NCBI GenBank assembly: GCA_020638835.1
Contig: JACKHV010000001.1
Span: 434,001-498,000, forward strand
Reading direction: 5' to 3'
Source: Planctomycetota bacterium
GTDB lineage: Bacteria > Planctomycetota > UBA1135 > GCA-002686595
DNA: 64,000 bases
The notes beneath the pieces were generated by a model. That model was given only the letters and a program-made list of their open reading frames with translations. It was not told where the DNA came from and did no database searches. A program made the position numbers and the translations under genes. Each line of letters opens with the position of its first letter. Position 1 is the stretch's first letter. This document shows, in pieces, positions 41,328-49,764 of this stretch.

Positions 41328-42056
41328 GTGACGCCCCCCGGCGAGCGCTGGTTCGAGTCCGCCTTCCGACGGGACTACCTGGCGCTCTACGCGCACCGCG
41401 ACGCGGCGGAAGCTCGCGTGCAGGTGGACCGATTGCTCGCCCTCGGATTCGGGTGTGAGCTGGTCGACCTCGCCTGCGGAGTGGGGCGACACGTCGAGGC
41501 GTTCGCGCTGCGCGGTGTGCGCGTCGTCGGCGTCGACCGCTCCGACGAGTTGCTCGGCGCGGCAACGCGCGACGTCCGCGGGCAGCTCGTGCTCGGCGAC
41601 TTGCGGCGGCTGCCGTTCCGCACGGAGAGCTTCGACGGGGCGCTCTCGCTGTTCAGCAGCTTCGGCTACTTCGGTCCCGAGGAGGATCGCGTCGCGCTCG
41701 CCGAAGCGGCGCGGGTGCTCCGGCCGGGCGGACGGCTGTGCCTCGACCTGGCCGATCCCGAGCAAGTCCGCGCCGGGCTGGTCGCGCGGAGCGAGAAACG
41801 GGTGGGGGACGTCTCCTTCCGCGAGACCCGCGAGCTGGCCGAGGGCGGGCGGCTCGTGATCAAGCGCGTGGAGTCGAGCGGCGGGCCGGACGGGCCCCGC
41901 AGCTGGCAGGAACTGCTCTGGCTCTACGAGGACGGCGAGCTGGCACGCTTCGCCGCCGACGCGGGCCTGCGCGTCGAGCAGTGCCTGGCGGGCTGGGGCG
42001 CGGGGCTCGGAGCCGCTCTCGAGGTGCGTCGGGTGTGGACCCTGCGGCGCGCCTGA
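41328..42056 (+). CDS. Class I SAM-dependent methyltransferase
   Basis: A 242-residue enzyme with motif I LVDLACGVGRHVEAFA near residue 45, acidic motif GVDRSDELLGAA near 70 and the post-motif LFSSFGYFGPEEDRVALAEA. The pattern matches the Methyltransf_11/25 group acting on small molecules; the substrate is unknown. Start GTG 41328, 8 nt after the lipoprotein stop, so probably in the same transcript. An upstream Shine-Dalgarno is not evident. Confidence 0.82.
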   Translation: MTPPGERWFESAFRRDYLALYAHRDAAEARVQVDRLLALGFGCELVDLACGVGRHVEAFALRGVRVVGVDRSDELLGAATRDVRGQLVLGDLRRLPFRTESFDGALSLFSSFGYFGPEEDRVALAEAARVLRPGGRLCLDLADPEQVRAGLVARSEKRVGDVSFRETRELAEGGRLVIKRVESSGGPDGPRSWQELLWLYEDGELARFAADAGLRVEQCLAGWGAGLGAALEVRRVWTLRRA

Positions 42057-42078
42057 GCACGGAGGCGGCCCGTCTCGC

Positions 42079-42084
42079 TATACT
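42079..42084 (+). promoter_or_regulatory. Putative -10 element for the acyl-CoA dehydrogenase gene
   Basis: TATACT, 61 nt before ATG 42146. No clear -35. Confidence 0.4.
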
Positions 42085-42145
42085 CCCGGGCTCGACCTTC
42101 GGCTCCGAACTCTCGAGAGTCGCCCCTCGACCCCTCTACACCGCC

Positions 42146-43393
42146 ATGCCGCAGGACATCGTCTACAGCGAGAAGGCCAAGCAACTGGCCGAAACCGCCC
42201 GCGAGATCGCCGACAAGTACGTGCGCCCGAACGCCGCCAAGTACGACAAGGCGCAGGAGTACAACTACGAAGCCGCGCGCGCGTGCGGCGAGGCCGGCCT
42301 GTTCGGCACCTTCATCCCGGAAGAGTACGGCGGCAACGGCGCGGGCGTCCTCGCCCTCGCGCTGGTCGTCGAAGAGCTCGCCAAGGCCGACTCCGGCTTC
42401 GGCGTCGCCTTCGCGGTGAACGCGCTCGGCTCCTTCCCGATCATCCTCGGCGGGACCGAGGAGCAGAAGAAGGAGTGGCTGCCCAAGATCGCCCGCGGCG
42501 AGAAGATGGTCGCCTTCTGCCTCTCCGAGAAGTACGCCGGATCCGATGCGCAAGGTTTGTCCGTTCGCGCCATCGACGATGGTGACCACTGGGTCATCTG
42601 CGGCGAGAAGAAGTGGACGACCAACGGCGGCGTCGCCGACTACTACAGCGTCTTCGCCGTGACCGACCCCGAGTCGAAATCGCGTCGAATCAGCGCGATC
42701 GTGGTCGAGAAAGGCACTCCCGGCTTCGAGGTCAAGAAGGTCGAGGACAAGATGGGCATCCGTTGCGTGCCCGTCGTCGAGACCCACTTCGACCACGTGC
42801 GTGTGCCCAAGTCGAACCTCATCGGCGGCCGCCCCGGCATGGGCTTCAAGCACGCGATGATGACGCTCGACTACGCGCGTCCGGGCGTCGCGGCGCAGGC
42901 CGTCGGTGCGGCGCAGGGCGCGCTCGATCTCGCGAACGTCTACTCGAACCGCCGCAAGCAGTTCGGCCAACCGATCTCGAGCCACCAGCTCGTGCAGCAG
43001 ATGCTCGCGGACGCCGCGACGCAGACCTGCGCCGCGCGACAGCTGGTGCACGCTTCCGCCGCAGGCATCGACGCGGGTGGTGGCGAGAACATCTCGAAGA
43101 TGGCCGCGATGGCGAAGCTCTTCGCCACCGACACCGCGATGAAGGTGGCGACCGACGCGGTCCAGATCTTCGGCGGCTACGGCTTCATGGAGGACTACCC
43201 CATCGCGAAGTACTTCCGCGACGCCAAGATCCTCCAGATCTACGAGGGCACGAACCAGGTGCAGCGCATGGTCGTCGCCCGCCACCTGGTGCGCGAAGCC
43301 CTGAACCTCTCGCACCTCGAGGACTACATCCCCCGCGAGGAGCAGAAGTCCTACGTCGAGGAGGGTGAGCTGGTCGTGAACCAGAACACCTGA
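42146..43393 (+). CDS. Acyl-CoA dehydrogenase
   Basis: FAD-dependent alpha,beta-dehydrogenation of acyl-CoA in fatty-acid or branched-chain catabolism. The 415-residue protein shows the three ACAD domains: N-terminal helices, the beta domain with FCLSEKYAGSDAQGL and KKWTTNGGVADYY, and the C-terminal helical domain. The catalytic base Glu is in IYEGTNQVQRMV near residue 366, as in the short-chain and medium-chain type. ATG 42146 follows a TATACT-driven 60-nt leader; the longer frame overlaps the methyltransferase. It ends before a strong hairpin at 43418-43454. Chain-length specificity cannot be read. Confidence 0.94.
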   Translation: MPQDIVYSEKAKQLAETAREIADKYVRPNAAKYDKAQEYNYEAARACGEAGLFGTFIPEEYGGNGAGVLALALVVEELAKADSGFGVAFAVNALGSFPIILGGTEEQKKEWLPKIARGEKMVAFCLSEKYAGSDAQGLSVRAIDDGDHWVICGEKKWTTNGGVADYYSVFAVTDPESKSRRISAIVVEKGTPGFEVKKVEDKMGIRCVPVVETHFDHVRVPKSNLIGGRPGMGFKHAMMTLDYARPGVAAQAVGAAQGALDLANVYSNRRKQFGQPISSHQLVQQMLADAATQTCAARQLVHASAAGIDAGGGENISKMAAMAKLFATDTAMKVATDAVQIFGGYGFMEDYPIAKYFRDAKILQIYEGTNQVQRMVVARHLVREALNLSHLEDYIPREEQKSYVEEGELVVNQNT

Positions 43394-43417
43394 TCCCCGG
43401 TCCGCGAGATCCGCGGG

Positions 43418-43454
43418 CGAGGGGCCGGCTCCCGAGTGGGGGGCCGGCCCCTCG
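43418..43454 (+). terminator. Terminator hairpin after acyl-CoA dehydrogenase
   Basis: CGAGGGGCCGGC and GCCGGCCCCTCG, 12 perfect pairs, with an inner CCC/GGG helix and a small loop. Begins 25 nt after the stop. Confidence 0.72.
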
Positions 43455-43827
43455 TCACATTCCGGGGTCTACCCCGCAACCCGCGCGCCCCGGAGGGGTT
43501 GTTCCTGTCCCGGATGCGAGTCCGAGGCGCCACTCCCCGCGAATGCCGGGATCGTTCGGGCCTCGGCGGGCGTTGAAGGGGTGGCGAGAAGAGGATGTCC
43601 CCCAGCATCCCTGACTAATTCCCAACTTAGACAAATAGTCTGACGTTGACGGAAGATTTCCCCGGTTCGCATCACCCAGGGCGCTCCTGCTGCGTAGGGA
43701 CCCCTGGCACCCGCAGCAGAACCACCACCGCGGGCGCTCGCCGCCGCCCGACCTCGCCCCTGGGGTCGGGAAGGCATCTTGGGCGACGGTTCGGCAGGCC
43801 GTCGCCACGACCTTGGAGAGGTACCAA
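43455..43827. other. Gap before the sigma factor gene, with an AT-rich island
   Basis: No gene is seen. At 43612-43640 the sequence is unusually AT-rich for this window (TGACTAATTCCCAACTTAGA then CAAATAGTC) and contains the dyad AGAC-AAATA-GTCT. This may be the promoter or an operator of the sigma factor gene, with a leader of about 190 nt. Confidence 0.4.
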
Positions 43828-45000
43828 GTGGCAGACCGCAGAAAAGCCCGTGCTTCCGCGCACGGCATCTTCCCCCACGAAGAGCTCGACCGCCGGCTCC
43901 GCGCCGCCGCGGAAGACCTCGACACCTACGAGTCCACGGCTCGCGCCCTGATCACCGAGCTCGACGAGAAGGAACTCGACCTCGAGATCAGCGACCCCGA
44001 CCTGCGCCGCAAGGAGCGCGCGCCCTTCCCGAAGCCCCGCAGCATCGAGGACCAGTTCCGCGCCGAGGTGGACTCGATCCTGGTCCACGACCGCGAGGAG
44101 GAAGCCGACCTGGCGCGCCGCATCGAGTTCGCTCGCTGGCGCCTGGAGACCGCGCTGCAGGCCGAAGGCATCGACCCCGAGGAACTCGAGCGCGGCGGAC
44201 ACCGCCCGCCCTCGCAGGGCGTGCACGAGACGTGCGTCTACCCCGAGCGCGTCTGTCGCCGCTGGATGGAACTGCACGCGATGCGCAAGGAGATGGTGGA
44301 GCGCAACCTCTACCTCGCCTTGATCAACGTGGAGCGCTACGCGCACACGCGCATCGGGCGCATGGACCTGATCCAGGAAGGAAGCTCGGCCCTGTTCCGT
44401 GCGGTGGACGGCTTCGACTGGCGTCGCGGCCTGCTCTTCCGCACCTACGCGGTGCACTGGCTCAACCAGGCCTTCCGCAGCCACCTCTACAACTTTGGCA
44501 ACACGGTGCGCCTGCCCGTCTACCTGCAGAAGGCGATGAAGCACGTGCACAACGCGGTCGAGCGCCTGGGTGATCCCAAGGCAACGATCGAGCAGATCGC
44601 CGAGGAAGCGGACCTGCGCGAGCACATCGTCGAGTCGGCGCTGGGCGCGACGCGCTCGACGACCTCGATCGACGCGGCCCTCGGTAGCGACGGGGACGGC
44701 CCCAAGTTGCAGGACCTGATCGGCCTCGATCAAGAGGTCCACGACCCCTACAGCCCGTCGATGGAGGACTTCAGTCTGCAGGACGGCGTGGACATGGCGC
44801 TGGACCGCCTGAGCGAACGCGAGCGCCTCGTCGTGACGAAGCGCTTCGGCCTGGAGGGCGAGAAGGAGCACACCCTCGCCGAGATCGCGGCCGAGCTGGG
44901 CGTCAGCCTCGAACGCGTGCGCCAGATCCAAGTGCGCTCGATGGCCAAGATGGCCACGCCGACCCTGCGCAAGGCGATCGACCCCTTCCTGATGCAATAG
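43828..45000 (+). CDS. RNA polymerase sigma-70 family factor
   Basis: A 390-residue group 1/2-type sigma factor. After an unusual acidic N-terminus (about 1-95) comes a region 1.2-like helix (REEEADLARRIEFARWRLE), region 2 (YLALINVERYAHTRIGRMDL, LFRTYAVHWLNQAFRSHLYN), region 3 (KATIEQIAEEADLREHIVES) and region 4 (LSERERLVVTKRFGLEGEKE, LGVSLERVRQIQVRSMAKM). Region 2.3-2.4 departs from the housekeeping FSTYATWWIRQAITRA, suggesting altered promoter choice. GTG 43828 is chosen because GGAGAGG lies 6 nt upstream; the TTG at 43813 would put the ribosome site inside the gene. A hairpin follows at 45023-45055. Confidence 0.9.
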   Translation: MADRRKARASAHGIFPHEELDRRLRAAAEDLDTYESTARALITELDEKELDLEISDPDLRRKERAPFPKPRSIEDQFRAEVDSILVHDREEEADLARRIEFARWRLETALQAEGIDPEELERGGHRPPSQGVHETCVYPERVCRRWMELHAMRKEMVERNLYLALINVERYAHTRIGRMDLIQEGSSALFRAVDGFDWRRGLLFRTYAVHWLNQAFRSHLYNFGNTVRLPVYLQKAMKHVHNAVERLGDPKATIEQIAEEADLREHIVESALGATRSTTSIDAALGSDGDGPKLQDLIGLDQEVHDPYSPSMEDFSLQDGVDMALDRLSERERLVVTKRFGLEGEKEHTLAEIAAELGVSLERVRQIQVRSMAKMATPTLRKAIDPFLMQ

Positions 45001-45022
45001 GCATCCGGAACACCACCACCAC

Positions 45023-45055
45023 GAGGGCGCGAACCGCAACCCGGTCCGCGCCCTC
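45023..45055 (+). terminator. Terminator hairpin after the sigma factor gene
   Basis: GAGGGCGCG and CGCGCCCTC, 9 pairs, continuing as ACCG/CGGT after a single A-C mismatch. Starts 22 nt after the stop. Confidence 0.68.
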
Positions 45056-45140
45056 GCTGCATTCCTCCCGGAGGCCTCCGTCGGCGGCGCGGCCGAGGAG
45101 GAGGTTCACGCGAAAGCGCGAAAGACCGAGCTCCAATCGC

Positions 45141-45346
45141 AGGCGAGTACGAGCCGAGAGAAGAGTCCCTCAACGACCAACCAGGCGTCGAAACCAACGG
45201 ACCATCCGACGACCACGCGGCCTCCGGCCGCGCACCTTTCGAATCGCTCTCGGCCGAAGGCCGTCCTTCGGTTGGAAGCCAAAGCTAGCGGTCGGCTCCT
45301 TCTTCTGATCCGTTGGCCGCGCCGAACCGTGGTTCGTTCTTCTTCG
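45141..45346 (+). repeat. Diverged direct repeat, copy L
   Basis: Begins AGGCGAGTACGAGCCG and ends GGTTCGTTCTTCTTCG; copy R (45512-45718) has the same ends, a length within one base, and shares internal blocks (GACCA-CCGACG, CGGCC-GGCCGCG, CTCTCGGCCGAAGGCC, CTTCTGATC). Confidence 0.6.
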
Positions 45347-45509
45347 TTTCCTTCGTGTTCTTCGTGGGAGGTTAACGGACCGTGCCGGGATCTCTCAGCT
45401 GCCGGACGCGCGCTTGCGCAAGAAGCGCAACGAGAGAGTCCGAGCCGAAGGCGCGGTCTAAAAACCTCCCACGAAGTTCACGAAGGAAACGAAGAAGAAC
45501 GAACCACGG
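45327..45509. repeat. Inverted pair with 47-nt arms
   Basis: Arms 45327-45373 and 45463-45509 are reverse complements with only two adjacent mismatches in 47, starting CCGTGGTTCGTTCTTC and ending GGGAGGTT. The 89-nt centre is unrelated on its two sides. The left arm overlaps the end of copy L. Confidence 0.72.
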
Positions 45510-45511
45510 CT

Positions 45512-45718
45512 AGGCGAGTTCGAGCCGGGAGAAGAGATCCTCGGCGGCCAGCTTGGCGCGCCGGAGGCAGCTGACCACCCGACGGCTTCGCGGCCTGCGG
45601 CCGCGAAGGGTCAGTTTCTCTCTCGGCCGAAGGCCGGCAGGCGTTTGACTCTGGAGGCAAACGGTCGACTCCGCTTCTGATCGGTCGACCGCGCGGGGTC
45701 GTGGTTCGTTCTTCTTCG
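45512..45718 (+). repeat. Diverged direct repeat, copy R, with REP-like core
   Basis: Contains the 47-nt core (45559-45605) that matches 27042-27088 in inverse orientation at 44 of 47 bases, including the hairpin CGCGGCC-TGC-GGCCGCG, then a second short hairpin GGCCGAAGGCC. Confidence 0.62.
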
Positions 45719-45933
45719 CGCCTTCTCGTGAGCTGCCCGGGGGTCGCACGTTGCTTGTGCGTCGCGTGCCGCAAGACCCCCTTCGCGACCTTCGTGGGAA
45801 ACTAGGGGGTCGACAGCACGAGCGGCTGGAGCCGCCCGCATCTTCGAGAAGAGCCGCGCGCGCCACGTGGCGAGAGTTCGTGTCGCACGGGCGCGGTTGA
45901 CGGTGGGGGGCGGTAGCGGTCGAATTGCCCGGG

Positions 45934-46455
45934 ATGCGCATCGTGGTGTACGGCAACTCGGGGTCGGGGAAGAGCACGCTCGCGCGGGAGCTCTGCCGGG
46001 GTGGTGCAGCGCTGCTCGCGCTCGACGACATCGCCTGGGAACCGGGTGTCGTGCGGCGGTCGCTCGAGGAGAGCGTCGCGGAACTGGTGGGCTTCGTCCG
46101 GCGCCACGAACGGTGGGTGATCGAGGGCTGCTACGGCGAGCTCGTCCGCGCCGCGCTGCCGTACTGCGAGGAGCTGTGGTTCCTGAACCCCGGGACCGAG
46201 GCGTGCGTCGCCAACTGCCGGCGCCGTCCGTACGAACCCTCCAAGTTCGAGTCCCCCGAGGCACAGGACCAGCGCCTCGCCGCGCTGCTCGAGTGGGTGC
46301 GCGGCTACGAGACCCGCGAGGACGAGTTCGGCCTCGGCGCGCACCGGTCGCTCCTCGAGCAGTTCGAGGGCCGGAAGCACGAGTTTCGACGCCTCGACGA
46401 CTATCCCGTCGCGGCTCACGGGCCCGCCGGACCGAAGGCCTCCGAAGGGGCCTAG
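45934..46455 (+). CDS. P-loop kinase-like ATPase
   Basis: A 173-residue nucleotide-binding protein with Walker A YGNSGSGKSTLA at residues 5-16, a substrate-side DDIAW near 35 and WVIEGCYG in the position of the nucleoside-kinase 'ViDG.y' motif. A CRRRPYEPSKF lid-like region follows. The shape matches the adenylate/shikimate-kinase-like family with unknown substrate. ATG 45934 (RIVVYGNSGSG) is preferred to TTG 45925 because the P-loop strand begins directly. It stands alone between the repeat region and lipA. Confidence 0.75.
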   Translation: MRIVVYGNSGSGKSTLARELCRGGAALLALDDIAWEPGVVRRSLEESVAELVGFVRRHERWVIEGCYGELVRAALPYCEELWFLNPGTEACVANCRRRPYEPSKFESPEAQDQRLAALLEWVRGYETREDEFGLGAHRSLLEQFEGRKHEFRRLDDYPVAAHGPAGPKASEGA

Positions 46456-46527
46456 CGCGCCGGGGATCCGGCGCCCGAAGACCGCATCGGGGGGCCTTCC
46501 GGGGGCGAATCCACGCCTGGAATTTGC

Positions 46528-46533
46528 TATCCT
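46528..46533 (+). promoter_or_regulatory. Putative -10 element for the lipA-pdh operon
   Basis: TATCCT, 25 nt before the lipA ATG, preceded by an AATTTGC stretch in otherwise GC-rich DNA. No clear -35. Confidence 0.4.
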
Positions 46534-46558
46534 GCCCGGGACTGCCCCCGGCCGACTC

Positions 46559-47542
46559 ATGTCCCCCGATACCCCCACATCCACGCCCGCCGCGGACCGC
46601 GCGCGGCGCGTCCCCGACCCCGCGGCGGAAGCCCACGGCGGCCGCAAGCCGGCGTGGCTGAAGGTCCCGCTCCCGGGCGGCGAGGGGTACCGGAAGCTGA
46701 AGGGTCTGACGCGCGAGCTCAAGCTCCACACCGTCTGCGAAGAGGCGCGTTGCCCGAACATCGGCGAGTGCTGGAAGGGCGACCACGCGACGATGACGAT
46801 CATGGTGCTCGGCGACGAGTGCACGCGTCGCTGTCGCTTCTGCGCCGTCAAGACGGTGCAGCAGGCCGCGCCGCCGGATCCCGACGAGCCGCGCCACGTC
46901 GGCGAGGGCATCGCGGCGATGAACCCGGCCTACGTCGTGATCACCAGCGTCGACCGCGACGACCTCCCGGATGGCGGTGCGGCACACTACGCCGCCTGCG
47001 TGCGCGAGATCCGCACCCGTTCGCCGCGCACGATCGTCGAGACGCTGATCCCCGACTACGTCGGCGACAACCTGGGCATCCTGATGGCGGCGCGCCCGGA
47101 CGTGCTCGCACACAACGTCGAGGTCGTCGACCGCTTGCAGCGCAAGGTCCGCGACCCGCGCTGCAGCTTCGACCGCTCGCTCGAGACCTTGCGCGGGGCC
47201 AAGGAAGCCTTCCCCGGCGCCTTCACCAAGTCCTCGATCATGCTGGGACTCGGCGAGGAGCACGACGAGGTCGTCGAGTCGATGCAGCGCCTGCGCGACG
47301 CGGACGTCGACTTCCTGACGCTCGGCCAGTACCTGCGTCCCACCCCGAACCACGCTCCGGTCCGCGAGTACGTCGCGCCGGAACGCTTCGACGAGTACCA
47401 GCGCATCGGAACACGGATGGGATTCGCGTACGTCGCCTCCGGGCCGCTCGTGCGCTCCAGCTACAAAGCCGCCGAGTTCTTCGCCGCGCGCCTCGTCCGC
47501 GAACGGCGCGCCGGAGAGTCCGTGGAGCCACGGGAGAATTGA
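46559..47542 (+). CDS. lipA: Lipoyl synthase
   Basis: Radical-SAM enzyme inserting two sulfurs into octanoyl-lysine. The 327-residue protein has both clusters: the auxiliary-cluster motif CEEARCPNIGEC near residues 60-71 and the radical-SAM motif CTRRCRFC near 88-95. The tail with VRSSYKAAEFF ends in the Arg-Ser-Ser-Tyr motif that ligates the auxiliary cluster by Ser. It is the first gene of the 2-oxoacid dehydrogenase operon, and lipB, which makes its substrate, is the last gene. Confidence 0.97.
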   Translation: MSPDTPTSTPAADRARRVPDPAAEAHGGRKPAWLKVPLPGGEGYRKLKGLTRELKLHTVCEEARCPNIGECWKGDHATMTIMVLGDECTRRCRFCAVKTVQQAAPPDPDEPRHVGEGIAAMNPAYVVITSVDRDDLPDGGAAHYAACVREIRTRSPRTIVETLIPDYVGDNLGILMAARPDVLAHNVEVVDRLQRKVRDPRCSFDRSLETLRGAKEAFPGAFTKSSIMLGLGEEHDEVVESMQRLRDADVDFLTLGQYLRPTPNHAPVREYVAPERFDEYQRIGTRMGFAYVASGPLVRSSYKAAEFFAARLVRERRAGESVEPREN

Positions 47543-47553
47543 AGGAAGAGTTC

Positions 47554-48672
47554 ATGGAAGCGACGGAAGCGATGACCGTGATCGGGGCCGACGGCGGCTC
47601 CAACGGGTACGACCCCGGCCTCTCGAAGGAAGAGTTGCTCTACTGCTACCGCACGATGCTCCTCGTGCGCGCGTTCGACGACACCTGCATGAAGCTCCAG
47701 CGCTCCGGGCGCATCGGCTTCTCGATCCCGAACCTCGGCGTCGAAGGCATGCAGGTCGGCGCGGCGACGGCGCTGCGCAAGGACGACTGGATCTTCCCGT
47801 GCTACCGCAACTTCGGCATGGCGCTGTACCACGGCGTCAAGCCGGTCGAGATGATGCACAACATGTACGGCAACGCGCAGGACAGCGCGCGCGGCCGTCA
47901 GATGCCGGTGCACTTCTCCTTCGTGGACCCGATCCACTGGGTCTCGATCTCGTCGCCGATCGGAACGCACATCCCGCAAGCCGTCGGTGCTGCGCGCGCG
48001 TTCCAGGTGCGCGGTGAGGACCGCGTCGCGCTGACCACCTTCGGTGACGGCGGCACGTCGAGCCTCGGCTTCCACTCCGGCCTGAACTTCGCGGGCGTCT
48101 GGAAGGCTCCGGTGGTCTTCCTGTGTCAGAACAACGGCTACGCCATCTCCTGCTCCAGCGAGAAGCAGACGGCGTCGGAGAGCTACGCGATCAAGGGCAA
48201 GGCCTACGGCGTCCCCGGCGTGAAGGTCGACGGCAACGACCTGCTCGCGGTGCGTCGCGCGGTCTGCGAGGCAGTCGACAAGGCGCGCGCGGGCGACGGC
48301 CCCACGCTGATCGAGGCCGAGACCTTCCGCATGGGCGGCCACTCGACCTCCGACGACCCGACGCGCTACGTGCCGAAGGAGCTCGTCGAGAAGTGGGCCG
48401 CGAAGGACCCCGTCGACCGTTTCGAGCGCTACCTCGGCAAGCGCGGCATCTGGAAGCAGGGCGACCGCGAACGCATCTACGGCGAGTGCATGCAAGAAGT
48501 CGCCGACGCGGCGAAGGTCGCGCAGTCGACCGACGCGCCCGGTCTCGAGACGATCTTCAGCGACGTCTACGCCGAGCTGCCCGAACACCTGCGACGTCAG
48601 GGCCGAGCGGCCTTCGACCTCGCTGCTCGCCGCGGTGACGCCGCGGCCGGCGGTGGTGCCTTCCCGCTCTGA
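47554..48672 (+). CDS. 2-oxoacid (pyruvate) dehydrogenase E1 alpha subunit, copy 1
   Basis: TPP-dependent decarboxylase alpha chain, 372 residues. The TPP/Mg motif runs from FGDGGTSSLGFHSG to CQNNGYAIS (GDG...NN intact); the phosphorylation-loop-like GHSTSDDPTRY carries the conserved His. Start ATG 47554 with AGGAAGAG about 3-10 nt upstream, one of few clear ribosome sites in this operon. It is 11 nt after lipA. The mid-protein features (SSPIGTHIPQAVGAA) are nearer to branched-chain/pyruvate E1 of heterotetrameric type. It ends GGGAFPL, a tail shared with copy 2. Confidence 0.93.
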   Translation: MEATEAMTVIGADGGSNGYDPGLSKEELLYCYRTMLLVRAFDDTCMKLQRSGRIGFSIPNLGVEGMQVGAATALRKDDWIFPCYRNFGMALYHGVKPVEMMHNMYGNAQDSARGRQMPVHFSFVDPIHWVSISSPIGTHIPQAVGAARAFQVRGEDRVALTTFGDGGTSSLGFHSGLNFAGVWKAPVVFLCQNNGYAISCSSEKQTASESYAIKGKAYGVPGVKVDGNDLLAVRRAVCEAVDKARAGDGPTLIEAETFRMGGHSTSDDPTRYVPKELVEKWAAKDPVDRFERYLGKRGIWKQGDRERIYGECMQEVADAAKVAQSTDAPGLETIFSDVYAELPEHLRRQGRAAFDLAARRGDAAAGGGAFPL

Positions 48673-48757
48673 TCGTCCGCCGAAGGCGCACCGCACCACA
48701 CCGCACACGAACCGGAGAGGTCTCCGCCCTCTCCCGAGAACCCCACCGCAACTCAAC

Positions 48758-49732
48758 ATGGCCAACTTGACCTTGGTCCAAGCCGTGAACGACGGCCTGG
48801 CGACCGTGATGCGCGACGACCCGTCCGTGATCGTGTTCGGCGAAGACGTCGGACCGAAGGGCGGCGTGTTCCTCGCCACCGAGAACCTCACGAAGGAGTT
48901 CGGTGAACAGCGCTGCTTCGACACGCCGCTCTCGGAAGACGGCATCATCGGCACCGCGATCGGCATGGCGATGAACGGCTTGCGCCCGGTCGCCGAGATC
49001 CAGTTCCAGGACTTCATCTTCCCGGCCTTCGACCAGATCGTGTCGGAAGCGGCGAAGCTGCGCTATCGCTCGGGCGGCCAGTACACGGCGCCGATGGTGA
49101 TCCGCACGCCCTACGGCGGCGGCATCCGCGGCGGCCTCTACCACAGCCAGTCGGGTGAAGCGTACTTCTGCCACACGCCCGGCCTGAAGGTCGTCATCCC
49201 GTCCACGCCGCACGACGCGAAGGGTCTGCTGATCGCCGCGATCCAGGATCCCGATCCCGTGCTGTTCATGGAGCCCAAGGCACTCTACCGCAGCGTCAAG
49301 GGCGAGGTGCCCGAAGGCCTCTACACCGTCGACCTGTCGACCCTGCGCACCGTGCAAGCAGGCGACGACGTGACGGTGTTCTGCTACGGCGCGATGGTTC
49401 CCGTCGCGATGAAGGCTGCGGCCAAGGCGGCCGAGCAGGGCATCGGCGTGCACGTCGTCGACCTGCGCACGCTGCTGCCGCTCGACGAGGAAGGCGTGCT
49501 CGAAGCCGCCAAGCGCACCGGTCGCGTCGTCGTCGTGCACGAAGCCCCGCGCTTCTGCGGCTACGGCTCGGAGATCAGCGCGCTGATCGCGGAGAACGTG
49601 ATCGAGTACATGGAGGCGCCCGTCAAGCGCGTCACCGGCTTCGACACTCCGTTCCCGAACACGCTCGAGCACCACTACATGCCCGACGAGCGCCGCGTCC
49701 TCGACGCGATCGAACAGGTCCACTCCTTCTAG
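48758..49732 (+). CDS. 2-oxoacid (pyruvate) dehydrogenase E1 beta subunit
   Basis: Beta chain of the heterotetrameric E1, 324 residues (family 320-340). Landmarks: ANLTLVQAVNDGLATVMRDD, FGEDVGPKGGVF, DTPLSEDGIIGTAIG with the Glu that activates TPP, QFQDFIFPAFDQI, PYGGGIRGGLYHSQS and RVTGFDTPFPNTLE. It lies 85 nt after the first E1 alpha. No Shine-Dalgarno is seen before ATG 48758. It is the only beta gene in the operon although there are two alpha genes. Confidence 0.95.
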   Translation: MANLTLVQAVNDGLATVMRDDPSVIVFGEDVGPKGGVFLATENLTKEFGEQRCFDTPLSEDGIIGTAIGMAMNGLRPVAEIQFQDFIFPAFDQIVSEAAKLRYRSGGQYTAPMVIRTPYGGGIRGGLYHSQSGEAYFCHTPGLKVVIPSTPHDAKGLLIAAIQDPDPVLFMEPKALYRSVKGEVPEGLYTVDLSTLRTVQAGDDVTVFCYGAMVPVAMKAAAKAAEQGIGVHVVDLRTLLPLDEEGVLEAAKRTGRVVVVHEAPRFCGYGSEISALIAENVIEYMEAPVKRVTGFDTPFPNTLEHHYMPDERRVLDAIEQVHSF

Positions 49733-49764
49733 CCCAGCCGCCCGCGCCCCGTCCCCACGCAACC

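Larger units (their letters stand above)
45001..45933. other. 933-nt intergenic repeat region
   Basis: Contains a terminator, two tandem diverged repeats of about 206 nt (45141-45346 and 45512-45718), a 47-nt inverted pair and the second REP-like core. Open frames here do not agree between copies and are not supported as genes. Confidence 0.7.

Noticed and set aside
45301..45800. Possible CRISPR-like repetition of GTTCGTTCTTC units
   Set aside because: The units form one inverted pair and one diverged direct pair, without regular spacers, a leader or cas genes.
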